Assembly: GCF_010727325.1 (NCBI RefSeq) | Contig: NZ_AP022565.1 | Coordinates: 2,170,001-2,234,000, forward strand | Length of the DNA stretch: 64,000 nucleotides | Direction: 5' to 3' | Source of the DNA: Mycolicibacterium alvei | Lineage (GTDB): Bacteria > Actinomycetota > Actinomycetes > Mycobacteriales > Mycobacteriaceae | Made by a program: the position numbers and the translations under genes | The notes under the pieces: model-generated | The model's input: the letters and a program-made list of their open reading frames with translations, nothing else | The model's database searches: none | What the model was told of the DNA's origin: nothing | Shown: piece by piece, positions 44,731-53,247 of the stretch | Layout of the letters: every line of letters starts with the position of its first letter | Numbering within the stretch: the stretch's first letter is position 1

Positions 44731-45885
44731 ATGACGTCCGAACTCAACGACGAAGAGACCATGCTGGTCGAGACGGTGCGGACGTTCATCGACCGTGATG
44801 TGAAACCAGCGGTGCGCGAGGTCGAACACGCGAACGAATACCCGCACGCGTGGATCGAACAGATGAAGCGCATCGGCATCTTCGGCCTGGCCGTGCCCGA
44901 GGAGTACGGCGGATCACCCGTGTCGATGCCGTGCTACGTGCAGGTGACACAGGAACTCGCCAGGGGCTGGATGAGTTTGGCCGGCGCGATGGGGGGCCAC
45001 ACTGTGGTCGCCAAGTTGATCTCGTTGTTCGGTACCGAGGAACAGCGCCGAAAGTATCTACCGGACATGGCAACCGGTGCGATCCGAGCGACGATGGCAC
45101 TCACCGAACCCAGTGGCGGGTCGGATCTGCAGGCGATGACGACCACGGCGCGCACCGAGGGCGACGGGCTGGTCATCAATGGCACGAAGACCTGGATCAG
45201 CAATGCGCGCCGATCCAATCTGATTGCCCTGCTGTGTAAGACGAATCCTCAGGCTTCGCCGCGGCATCGCGGCATCTCGGTGGTGCTGGTCGAGCACGGG
45301 CCCGGCCTGACCGTATCCCGGGATCTGCCGAAGCTCGGGTACAAGGGGGTGGAGAGTTGTGAGCTCTCGTTTGACGATTGCCGGGTGCCGCAGTCCGCGA
45401 TACTCGGCGGCGAGCCCGGCAAGGGATTCGCGCAGATGATGAAAGGTCTTGAGACAGGCCGTATTCAGGTGGCGTCTCGAGCTCTCGGCGTGGCCACCGC
45501 GGCACTCGAGGACGCCCTCAAATACGCGCAGGAACGCGAGAGTTTTGGTCAGCCGATCTGGAAACACCAGGCGGTGGGCAACTATCTGGCCGATATGGCG
45601 ACCAAACTCACTGCAGCCAGACAGCTCACCCGCCATGCCGCGGAACGCTACGACAGCGGTGAACGCTGCGATATGGAAGCCGGGATGGCCAAACTGTTCG
45701 CCTCCGAGGTCGCCATGCAGATCGCCCTGGACGCGGTCCGCATCCACGGCGGTTACGGATATTCGACCGAATACGACGTCGAGCGCTACTTCCGCGACGC
45801 CCCGCTGATGATCGTCGGCGAAGGCACGAACGAGATCCAGCGCAACGTCATCGCTGCGCAACTGGTCTCCCGCGGCACCCTGTAA
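44731..45885 (+). CDS. Acyl-CoA dehydrogenase
   Basis: 384 residues, full-length. Blocks: VPEEYGGSPVSMPCYVQVTQ (about 56-75), LTEPSGGSDLQAMTTTA, KTWISNARRSNLIALLC, and the C-terminal IHGGYGYSTEYDVERYFRDA and EGTNEIQRNVIAAQLV. The glycine-rich and EGTNEIQR segments are the flavin-binding and dimer motifs. It stands alone, divergent from the ferredoxin, and converges with an amidohydrolase gene. Confidence 0.93.
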   Translation: MTSELNDEETMLVETVRTFIDRDVKPAVREVEHANEYPHAWIEQMKRIGIFGLAVPEEYGGSPVSMPCYVQVTQELARGWMSLAGAMGGHTVVAKLISLFGTEEQRRKYLPDMATGAIRATMALTEPSGGSDLQAMTTTARTEGDGLVINGTKTWISNARRSNLIALLCKTNPQASPRHRGISVVLVEHGPGLTVSRDLPKLGYKGVESCELSFDDCRVPQSAILGGEPGKGFAQMMKGLETGRIQVASRALGVATAALEDALKYAQERESFGQPIWKHQAVGNYLADMATKLTAARQLTRHAAERYDSGERCDMEAGMAKLFASEVAMQIALDAVRIHGGYGYSTEYDVERYFRDAPLMIVGEGTNEIQRNVIAAQLVSRGTL

Positions 45886-45891
45886 ACGACG

Positions 45892-45921
45892 ACGCGGGGC
45901 CGAGGTGTCCCGGCCCCGCGT
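45892..45921. terminator. GC-rich hairpin between convergent genes
   Basis: ACGCGGGGCCG (45892-45902) and CGGCCCCGCGT (45911-45921) form an 11-bp stem with an 8-base loop. It lies just after the acyl-CoA dehydrogenase stop and before the stop of the convergent amidohydrolase. No T-tract follows. Confidence 0.6.
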
Positions 45922-45973
45922 GAAGTTCACTGCCATCGCCGACATGGTGTCGGCGGCGAAGCTCTGAACCCGT

Positions 45974-47173
45974 TCAGACGCCGGCCAATTCGTGTTCGCC
46001 GGTGGTCGCCCGGGGGAAGTTGAGCATCCGGCGGGCGTTCTGCTCGACGATCAGTGAGCATTCGTCGTCCGGCACATCGGCGAGCACCTCGGCGGCCCGC
46101 TTGCGCGAATTGGGCCAGTTGGAATCGCTGTGCGGGAAGTCGATTTCGAGGGTGATCCGGTCGATCCCGATCTCGTGACGGTTCTTCAACCCGTGCTCAT
46201 CGTCGATGAAACAACCCCAGAAGTGCTTCTTGAACAGATCGGAGGGTCGCATGTCGAAATCGATATTCTGGTAATAGCGGTGGCGTTCCCACACGTAGTC
46301 CGAGCGCTCCAGGATGTAGGGCACCCAGCCGATACCGCCCTCGGCCAGCGAGATCTGCAGGTTGGGGAACTTCTGCAACTTGCCGGAGAACAGCAGGTCG
46401 ACAGTCGTCCACATCAGGTTGGTGGAGAACAGGGTGATCGCCACGGCGAACGGGGCATCCGGGATGGCCATCTGGCCGGGCACGGGCTTCATCGACGAGA
46501 ACGAGAACCCAGGCACATAGGATCCCGAGCCGAAGTGCAGGGATACCGGCATCTGCGCATCGGAGCAGACCTGCCACAACGGATCCCAGTGATCGGAATG
46601 AAACGATGGCAAACCCAGCGGCACCGGGCTGTCCGGGAACGACACCGTCCGTGCCCCCTTCGCCGCCACTCGCTCAGCTTCGGCGACCGTCGCATCGACA
46701 TCCCACACCGGCAGGATCGCCAACGGGACATACCGATCCGGTGCAGTGGCACACCACTCGTCTATGTAGAAATCGTTCCACGCTTTGACGCACAACAGCG
46801 CGAGTTCCTTGTCCTGGGCGCGATAGAACGTACCGCCACCGAAGCCCGGGAAGGACGGGAAGCACAGGGCGGCCTGCACGCCGTCCACGTCCATGTCGGC
46901 GATCCGGGCGACCGGGTCGTAGCAACCGGGGATCATGTCCTCGTAGCGCACCGGATCCATGCCCCACTCCTCGGGCGGCTTGCCCGCCACCGCATTGAGG
47001 CCGATGGTCGGGAAAATCTGCCCGTCATAGCTCCACAGGTGCTTGCCGTCCATCTCGAGAATCCGCGGCCCTGCCTCGAGGAACCGCTGCGGCAGACGGT
47101 CCTGCCATACCCGTGGGTGCTCGACGAGATGGTCGTCGACGGACACGATCTGGTGCTCATCTTGAAGCGGCAC
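45974..47173 (-). CDS. Amidohydrolase 2-family metal-dependent hydrolase/decarboxylase
   Basis: 399 residues from the GTG at 47173, which has AAGGAG 6 bp upstream; the ATG at 47197 is possible but lacks a ribosome-binding site. The N-terminal SVDDHLVEHP is the metal-binding block of the ACMSD-like branch, and the C-terminus has EIDFPHSDSNWP. Members hydrolyse or decarboxylate ring-cleaved or aromatic acids. A second relative lies at 57682, so the window has two. Substrate unknown. Confidence 0.87.
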   Translation of the reverse strand: MPLQDEHQIVSVDDHLVEHPRVWQDRLPQRFLEAGPRILEMDGKHLWSYDGQIFPTIGLNAVAGKPPEEWGMDPVRYEDMIPGCYDPVARIADMDVDGVQAALCFPSFPGFGGGTFYRAQDKELALLCVKAWNDFYIDEWCATAPDRYVPLAILPVWDVDATVAEAERVAAKGARTVSFPDSPVPLGLPSFHSDHWDPLWQVCSDAQMPVSLHFGSGSYVPGFSFSSMKPVPGQMAIPDAPFAVAITLFSTNLMWTTVDLLFSGKLQKFPNLQISLAEGGIGWVPYILERSDYVWERHRYYQNIDFDMRPSDLFKKHFWGCFIDDEHGLKNRHEIGIDRITLEIDFPHSDSNWPNSRKRAAEVLADVPDDECSLIVEQNARRMLNFPRATTGEHELAGV

Positions 47174-47186
47174 AACACGCTCCTTC

Positions 47187-47221
47187 TTTTCTGACATTCA
47201 GTCTTGTTTTCTGACGTTTCA
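47187..47221. promoter_or_regulatory. Direct repeat TTTTCTGAC-R-TT before divergent genes
   Basis: TTTTCTGACATTCA (47187-47200) and TTTTCTGACGTTTCA (47207-47221) repeat at a 20-bp interval, two helical turns. They lie between the amidohydrolase and the gene pair ending in a tandem TetR. The TGAC core is the half-site of the palindromic element found elsewhere. Confidence 0.4.
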
Positions 47222-47275
47222 TCTCACAAACTATATGACGTAGGACACTTTCGTCCACCGATTGAGAGCCACGAC

Positions 47276-47590
47276 ATGAGTACCTTGGATCACGCCGGCG
47301 ACGCCGGCTCCCGCGAGAAGACCGACGAGGACGACCATGACCTGCTGACCTTTGGGGAGGTAGGCGAGCGATTGCGCATCGAAATCTCGACGGCCGCAGC
47401 CAAACTCGAGGGACTCCGGCGGACCGGCCCCCCGGCAGACGTGGAGAAGGCAGGCGCTCGGTTGGCAGCGCTGCGCGCTGCCGCGAAACGGAACAGCGCC
47501 CAGCCGATCAACGACGCCAACTTCGAGAAGTTCTTCGGCTACCCCGGCAAGGCCAAACGCAACCTGTCGGGACCACTGCCTGCGCCATGA
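47276..47590 (+). CDS. Conserved hypothetical protein, acidic N-terminus
   Basis: 104 residues from the ATG at 47276; the frame is open 24 codons further but without support. The N-terminus is acidic (REKTDEDDHDLLTFGEVGER), the middle is a helical Ala/Leu/Arg-rich stretch that could form a coiled coil, and the end is FEKFFGYPGKAKRNLSG. Function not recognised. Its stop overlaps the tandem TetR start, so the two are coupled. Confidence 0.7.
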   Translation: MSTLDHAGDAGSREKTDEDDHDLLTFGEVGERLRIEISTAAAKLEGLRRTGPPADVEKAGARLAALRAAAKRNSAQPINDANFEKFFGYPGKAKRNLSGPLPAP

Positions 47591-48960
47591 CAGCCGCAGT
47601 AGGGCACCGTCGGTACGGGTGGGCCAACCCGGATACTTCTCCTATGGCGCCCACCCCTGACAAGACACGCCGGCCCGGGTATGCCCCGTCGGACAACGTC
47701 GGCGTGGGACGGCGCGGCTTGCACACACGTCAGCGCATCGTGGCCTCCGCGGCCGACGTCTTCTTGTCCAGCGGCTTCCACAGCACCTCCCTGGACACCA
47801 TCGCCAAGGAAGCACACGCGTCCCGAGCGACCGTCTACCAGTACTTCGCCGGCAAGGAGGAGATCTTCCGAGAGCTGAGCGACGCAGCCGGAAAGGCTGT
47901 ACTTGACCACGGCAACCGACTGGGCGATCTGGGCCCGACGGTGGACGGCTTTGGCGCGCTGCACGACTGGCTGATCGAATGGGCCGACATCTATGACACC
48001 CACGCGGCAGTGTTCGCGGAATACCCCGGCATCGGTGCCGAGATGTCGATCATCGATGCCGGTCCGGTTGCCGAGGACTTTCGGCGCAGGGTGACCGCCA
48101 AGCTGCACGCCGCGCACCTACAGGGGCTGGACGCCGACGACGCGGCGGCGGCACTCATGCGCATCCCGCACATGGTTCACCTCTACCGACACCGCGCGAT
48201 GTTTCGGTTGCCGGCCCGAGACGAGGTGTCATGGTCACTGGCGGTCGCATTGCAGCTGATGTTGTTTCCCGACACACCGGCCAAAGCCATGGTCGCGCCA
48301 CACGCTTTCACCGGGACAACCGGCTTACCTACTGACACCGCCGAAGGAACCGTATCGGCGCCGGCCGCGGTGGCCGCCGACCTGTCACCGATCGGCCAGG
48401 AGGCGCTCTCGGTGAGCTCGTCATTGTTCGCCGAGCATGGCTACTACGCGGTCAGCATGGAGGACATCGCGGCCGCCGCCGACCTCAGCCGCGCCACGCT
48501 ATACCGGTATTTCAGCACCAAAGACAAAATCCTCGCCGAACTCACCCGCCAGGCGGTGGCCGAGGTCGAGGAGCACGCCGCCACCCTGCGGCGGGTCGCC
48601 GACACCGATGCATTGAGGAGATGGATGCTCGGCTACGTCCGATTTCACCGCGGCTACCGCGGCGTCATCCGGGCGTGGTTCGACGGCACAGTGGCCGAGC
48701 AGCTATCCGACGCTGCGGTGGGTCACGGTATCGGGGCGATCCACCAGGCAGTGCACACGCTGCTGGAGAACATCGAACTGCCGGACGCTATCGACCGCGA
48801 AGCGGCCTGCGCGGTGTTTCTCGCGGTATTGGGGCGAATGACCGAACCGACTGCGATCGACGAATCCGATGCCGACGAGCGCGCCGCCGACCTCATCGTG
48901 AACCTGCTGCGACGCTCCATGCTTCGCTCCGCCTGGGCTCAGCCCGGCGCGCCGACGTAG
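47587..48960 (+). CDS. Tandem TetR fusion regulator (two DNA-binding domains)
   Basis: 457 residues with two complete TetR units in one chain. The first helix-turn-helix is at about 48-95 (SLDTIAKEAHASRATVYQYF) and the second at about 270-320 (SMEDIAAAADLSRATLYRYF). Each is followed by a helical ligand domain. The same architecture is known for Mce3R of M. tuberculosis, which controls an mce operon. This gene is 30 kb from the mce operon here, so a link is only suggestive. It overlaps the hypothetical gene and the end of the convergent DUF732 gene. Confidence 0.9.
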   Translation: MTAAVGHRRYGWANPDTSPMAPTPDKTRRPGYAPSDNVGVGRRGLHTRQRIVASAADVFLSSGFHSTSLDTIAKEAHASRATVYQYFAGKEEIFRELSDAAGKAVLDHGNRLGDLGPTVDGFGALHDWLIEWADIYDTHAAVFAEYPGIGAEMSIIDAGPVAEDFRRRVTAKLHAAHLQGLDADDAAAALMRIPHMVHLYRHRAMFRLPARDEVSWSLAVALQLMLFPDTPAKAMVAPHAFTGTTGLPTDTAEGTVSAPAAVAADLSPIGQEALSVSSSLFAEHGYYAVSMEDIAAAADLSRATLYRYFSTKDKILAELTRQAVAEVEEHAATLRRVADTDALRRWMLGYVRFHRGYRGVIRAWFDGTVAEQLSDAAVGHGIGAIHQAVHTLLENIELPDAIDREAACAVFLAVLGRMTEPTAIDESDADERAADLIVNLLRRSMLRSAWAQPGAPT

Positions 48961-49289
48961 CCCGCCGCTGAATTGCGTAACTGCCAGATCTGGGCCGGGC
49001 ACAGCTCCTGCGCCGACTGCGAAATGAGATACGAAGCCTGGAATTCGTCTGAGGTGTTGAAGTCGGACTTGATATCACCGACCAGCTGGGCATAGCTTCT
49101 GCCCGCGGCGATCTTGTCGCACACCCCGTACCCGTAAGCCAGTGCCTGGTCGGCGTTGGCGAAGTTGTATCCGGGCCGCACCGTCACGTTGACGAGATAC
49201 CCGACGTTGTCCGCATGGGCCACTGGTGCGCCCAGCATCAGGGCAACCAACAACGCGGGGAGCCCGACCGATGAGATTAGTTTCCTCAT
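48939..49289 (-). CDS. DUF732 secreted protein
   Basis: 116 residues with a clear Sec signal peptide (KLISSVGLPALLVALMLGAPVAHA, cleavage near 27). The mature part has the DUF732 layout: ALAYGYGVCDKIAAGRSYAQ, then a C-terminal CPAQ, so two cysteines probably form a disulphide. This family is almost confined to mycobacteria and has no established role. It overlaps the 3' end of the tandem TetR gene. Confidence 0.88.
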   Translation of the reverse strand: MRKLISSVGLPALLVALMLGAPVAHADNVGYLVNVTVRPGYNFANADQALAYGYGVCDKIAAGRSYAQLVGDIKSDFNTSDEFQASYLISQSAQELCPAQIWQLRNSAAGYVGAPG

Positions 49290-49340
49290 AACCAGATAAA
49301 GCGTAATTCATTTATATGTTTACCGGTAGTCTGCTCAACC

Positions 49341-49838
49341 ATGTTCCTTTCCCGCACCGGCCGTCGTTGCACGTTGGCACTGGCGCTGGCGTCCGGGCTC
49401 GCAGCCACCGTCGCGATACCGACCGCACAGGCCGACAACAAGCGGCTGAACCAGAGCGTGTTCGTCAACATCTACACAGCCCAGAAGCAAAACGGCTGCC
49501 CAACCCAGCCGAAGCCGGACGGCCGACTGGTGGAGGCGGCACGCCTGCATACCCTTGACGTGCTGAACAACCCGGATCTCAACGGCGACATCGGCTCCGA
49601 TGGCTCCACCCCGCAGGACCGGGCCAATGGAACCGGCTTCGTCGGCACAGTCAACGAGACCGTCGCGATCAACCCGGCGATCGCGATCAGCGGCATCGAG
49701 ATACTCAACCAGTGGTGGTATGACCCTCCGTCACGGGCCACCATGCAGGACTGCGCCAATACCGCCATCGGCGTGTGGTCGGAAAACAGCCTGGCCCGCT
49801 CGGTGGTGGTCGCCGTGTACGGGCAGCCCGGGCTGTAG
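49341..49838 (+). CDS. Secreted CAP-domain-like protein
   Basis: 165 residues. The signal peptide runs to about 32 (RRCTLALALASGLAATVAI, ending AQADN). The mature protein has CAP/SCP-like blocks: AARLHTLDVLNN, GDIGSDGSTPQDRA and ETVAINPA. Many mycobacterial members are exported and their roles are unclear; some bind lipids. It is divergent from the DUF732 gene with a short AT-rich gap. Confidence 0.75.
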   Translation: MFLSRTGRRCTLALALASGLAATVAIPTAQADNKRLNQSVFVNIYTAQKQNGCPTQPKPDGRLVEAARLHTLDVLNNPDLNGDIGSDGSTPQDRANGTGFVGTVNETVAINPAIAISGIEILNQWWYDPPSRATMQDCANTAIGVWSENSLARSVVVAVYGQPGL

Positions 49839-49839
49839 C

Positions 49840-51396
49840 TCAGTCTGCCAGGGCGGCGCGGAGCTGCTTCTTGTCCACCTTGCCGCTGGCCAACACCGGT
49901 AGTTGGGCGACCAGCACCATTCGGCGCGGGACTTTGTAGCGGGCCAGCCGTTGGCGCACTCCATCCTGCAGCGCCTCGAGCGTCAACGTCGCTCCGGCCC
50001 ATGGCACGATGACCGCGCAGACCGCCTCGCCCCAACGGTCGTCGGGCACACCGACCACTGCGCAGGCCGCCACCCCGTCGATCGCACTTAGCGCGTCTTC
50101 GACCTCCGGAGAGTAGACATTCTCCCCACCGCTGATGATCACGTCCTTCTTACGGTCCACCAGGTACAACAGCCCGCGCTCGTCCAGGCGGCCCACGTCG
50201 CCGGTGTGGCACCACCCGTCGCGTAGCGTCACCTCGGTTGCCGCCCCGTCCTGCCAGTAGCCGCGGAACATCGAACCGGACCGCACGACGATCTCGCCGG
50301 CCTGCCCAGCAGGCACCTCTTGCCCGTGCTCATCGACAATACGAATTCGCGTGCCAGGGAACGGAAAACCCACTGAGGACAAACGCTTCTCGACTTCCGG
50401 GCCATCGAGGGCGTGTAGTTCTCGCGGGAGCCCGGATACGATGGCTTCGGTCTGCCCGTAAAGGTTGAGGAAGCCCGCGCCGGGGATGACCGACATCGCC
50501 CGCCGCAGTACCGCCGCCGTCATCGGCGCGGCCGAGTACACCACTGTGCGTACGGATTCCACCGCCGCGCCCTCGGCCACCTCGTCGAGTAGCGCCTTGA
50601 GCATGACGGGCGCCAGGTGCAGCACGGTGATCTGCTCGGTAGCAACCAACCGCACCGCATCGGCGGCATCGAACTGCTGCTGCAGCACCACAGTTCCACC
50701 GCGGGCGTGCAGGCCACCGACGATCGCTAGTGCCCCGACGTGGAACATCGGCATGTTTATCAGCCCGCGATCAGCACTCCCGCAATGCATCTCATTGTTC
50801 ATGGTGAGCGCGACCGCGCGCATCTCCCGTTGCCCGAGAATGCAGCACTTCGAGGCACCGGTTGTGCCGCTGGTGAACAGCAGATAGGCGATGTCTTCGG
50901 GCTGAGCTACAAACTCGAGCTCGTCACCACGCCCGCTGTTGAGGAAGGCCTCGTAGCCGACGACCCCCGGCTGTAGTTCGCAGCCGATGGCCACCACGAG
51001 CGGCGGTGACGGTAGGTCGTCCACGAGGCCGACGATCATGGTAACGAACTCGTCGGCGACAAAAATGATCGACGGCACCACTCGACACAACATGCCGTCG
51101 ATCTCCCCCGGCGAGAGCCGGAAGTTGATGGTAGCCATGATGATTCCGCTGAGGTGGATGGCAGCGTTCAGTTCACCGAACTCGATGCTGTTGCGGCTCA
51201 GCACCGCGATGCGATCTTGACGCCGTACGCCGGCGGCGGCCATCGCCGATATCAGCCGCACCGCCCGGTCGCGCAACTGCCCGTGGCTGATGCTGCGATC
51301 ACCGTGCCGGTAAGCGGCCACGTCCGGGAAGCGCACGGCATTGCCGGCGACGATGTCGCCGAGCGTCATGCCGTCGCCGGCCTCTCCGCTCCCCAT
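49840..51396 (-). CDS. Acyl-CoA synthetase (class I adenylate-forming ligase)
   Basis: 518 residues; MTLGDIVAGN at 51369 is an alternative start. The P-loop reads LLFTSGTTGASKCCILG, with ASKCC in place of the usual xPKG, an unusual variant. Other motifs are normal: NLYGQTEAIVSGL, HTGDVGRLDERG, SGGENVYSPEVE and LPVLASGKVDKKQL. It activates an acid to its CoA ester. It is last in the MaoC, Ltp, ligase operon, 9 bp after the Ltp gene. Confidence 0.88.
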   Translation of the reverse strand: MGSGEAGDGMTLGDIVAGNAVRFPDVAAYRHGDRSISHGQLRDRAVRLISAMAAAGVRRQDRIAVLSRNSIEFGELNAAIHLSGIIMATINFRLSPGEIDGMLCRVVPSIIFVADEFVTMIVGLVDDLPSPPLVVAIGCELQPGVVGYEAFLNSGRGDELEFVAQPEDIAYLLFTSGTTGASKCCILGQREMRAVALTMNNEMHCGSADRGLINMPMFHVGALAIVGGLHARGGTVVLQQQFDAADAVRLVATEQITVLHLAPVMLKALLDEVAEGAAVESVRTVVYSAAPMTAAVLRRAMSVIPGAGFLNLYGQTEAIVSGLPRELHALDGPEVEKRLSSVGFPFPGTRIRIVDEHGQEVPAGQAGEIVVRSGSMFRGYWQDGAATEVTLRDGWCHTGDVGRLDERGLLYLVDRKKDVIISGGENVYSPEVEDALSAIDGVAACAVVGVPDDRWGEAVCAVIVPWAGATLTLEALQDGVRQRLARYKVPRRMVLVAQLPVLASGKVDKKQLRAALAD

Positions 51397-51405
51397 CGAT
51401 GTGGG

Positions 51406-52611
51406 TTACCTGCTGCTCAGTAGCATCGACCCGGCGACCGGACCGCCGCCCACGCCGACAGCCACCACCTCGGGCGTCTTAGGGGCCTGCCGCTCCCCGC
51501 CTTCACCCCACATCTGCACGCACGCCTCATGCAGGAAGCCCATGCCGTGCAACCGCCCGCCGGAGAGCTGACCACCGCTGGTGTTGATCGGCAGTGGACC
51601 GTCCAAAGAGATGGGGGAACCATCCGCCGAGCTGTCACCTAAGAACTGCCCGACCTGGCCATGGTCGCAGAACCCCAACGCCTCCAGCCACATCACGGTT
51701 AGGAACGAGAAGCCGTCATACAGCTGAGCCATGTCAACATCGGCAGGCGTGAGGTCGGTGTGCCCCCACAGCGTCGCGGCCGAGTCGTGTGCGGCCATGG
51801 TGGTGATGTCCGCGCGCTGATCCCACGTCGCGCGTTCGAACATGCCCGGTCCGACGGACTCCACCGTAAGCGGATGCCTCGGCAGGCCCACCGCGGCGTC
51901 ACGGCGCGACACAATCACCGCGGTGGCACCGTCACAGGGCACGTCGCAGTCGTAGAGGCACAGCGGCTCGGAAATCATCCGGGCGCTGAGGTAATCGTCC
52001 ATCGTCATCGGTTCGCGGTACACCGCGTCGGGGTTGAGCCCGGCGTTGGTACGGGCGTTGATCGCGATGTGGCCGAGATGCTCACGGGTCAAGCCGAAGT
52101 CGTGCATGTAACGCTGTGCGGGCATCGCCAGCCAGTTCGCCGCCGACAGTGCGCCGAACGGTGCCATCCACTCCAGATGCGGAGGCAATTCGCCGCCACC
52201 GAACAGCACCGAGGCGCGCCCGCCACCGGCCTGCTGCGCCGCGGTGGACTCCCACACCGACCGGTACACGACGACGTGGTTGGCGAGCCCGAGGCTGACT
52301 GCCATGCAGGCCTCGATCACCGGCCCGATCTGGCCGGCGGTCTCCATCGCCGACATGTACCAGCGCGACCGCAGTCCGAGTGCATTCCGCACTTCCTGGA
52401 CGGTGGCGCCGGAGAATCCTGCGTCGGGCACTCCGGGCCCCGGATAGCTGGCAATGCCGTCCACATCGTCGACACTGAGACCGGCGTCGTCGATGGCCCG
52501 CAGCACCGCCTCGAGCGTCAGGGCGAGCCCGGTGCGCCCCAACCGGCGCCCGACCTGCGACTTGCCCGCGCCGGTCAGGACGGCCTTTCCTTCGAACGGA
52601 CCGCCACTCAT
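51406..52611 (-). CDS. Ltp-type thiolase-like protein without the active-site cysteine
   Basis: 401 residues. The fold is shown by LEAVLRAIDDAGLSVDDVDG, VDMAQLYDGFSF and LPINTSGGQLSGGRLHG. The nucleophile region reads SAMETAGQIGPVIEACMA, with no cysteine at the expected position, and HPG is replaced by GRLHG. It is therefore more likely a lyase or lipid-transfer protein than a thiolase. It lies between a MaoC hydratase and a ligase; a divergent operon at 53248 carries an OB-fold protein that may be its partner. Confidence 0.83.
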   Translation of the reverse strand: MSGGPFEGKAVLTGAGKSQVGRRLGRTGLALTLEAVLRAIDDAGLSVDDVDGIASYPGPGVPDAGFSGATVQEVRNALGLRSRWYMSAMETAGQIGPVIEACMAVSLGLANHVVVYRSVWESTAAQQAGGGRASVLFGGGELPPHLEWMAPFGALSAANWLAMPAQRYMHDFGLTREHLGHIAINARTNAGLNPDAVYREPMTMDDYLSARMISEPLCLYDCDVPCDGATAVIVSRRDAAVGLPRHPLTVESVGPGMFERATWDQRADITTMAAHDSAATLWGHTDLTPADVDMAQLYDGFSFLTVMWLEALGFCDHGQVGQFLGDSSADGSPISLDGPLPINTSGGQLSGGRLHGMGFLHEACVQMWGEGGERQAPKTPEVVAVGVGGGPVAGSMLLSSR

Positions 52612-52678
52612 GAGACCGCCTCCTCACCTACGCCGTTAGCACTCACCGCTGCTGCATGTATACATCTAACGCTTTTGC

Positions 52679-53137
52679 TCACCACACGAACCGGGCGATC
52701 AGTTCGGCCACCGCGGCAGGCTTGTCGACGCCGTCGATCTCCACGGTGTGCCGGACGGTCAGGTTCACGGTGTCGTCGCCGACCGGGGTGGCGTCGGCAA
52801 GTACGGAGCGCACCCGGATCCGGCTGCCGGCTTTGACGGGAGCCAGGAAGCGGACTTTGTTCAGCCCGTAGTTGATACCCAGCTTGGCGTTCTCGACGCG
52901 GTAGTTGTCCTTACTGACGCCGGGGATGAGCGAGATGGTCAGAAATCCATGTGCGATCGTGGCGCCGTAGGGGCTTTCGGTCTTGGCCTTCTCGACGTCG
53001 ACATGGATCCACTGGTGATCCATCGTCACGTCGGCGAATTCGTCGATGCGGTTCTGATCGATCTCCACCCACCGGCTCACGCCGAGTTCCTCACCGATCG
53101 TCGCGATCGCCTCATCGACAGACCCGATCACCTTCAT
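52679..53137 (-). CDS. MaoC-family (R)-specific enoyl-CoA hydratase
   Basis: 152 residues, single hotdog. The hydratase motif has the catalytic Asp and His in DVTMDHQWIHVD (about 36-47), followed by YGATIAHGFLTISLIPG. It hydrates trans-enoyl-CoA to the (R)-3-hydroxyacyl form. With the Ltp gene downstream this gives hydration then possible aldol cleavage, as ChsH1/Ltp2 do. The 67-bp gap to the Ltp gene is small enough for one transcript. Confidence 0.9.
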   Translation of the reverse strand: MKVIGSVDEAIATIGEELGVSRWVEIDQNRIDEFADVTMDHQWIHVDVEKAKTESPYGATIAHGFLTISLIPGVSKDNYRVENAKLGINYGLNKVRFLAPVKAGSRIRVRSVLADATPVGDDTVNLTVRHTVEIDGVDKPAAVAELIARFVW

Positions 53138-53247
53138 TGCCCAACTCCCTCTGGCATCGACCCGCTATATCGATATTCATTTAACGGTATAGACTGATGA
53201 AGCTCTCCGGGCAAGCGGCCCGGATATTCGAGGATCTTGGGAGACAC

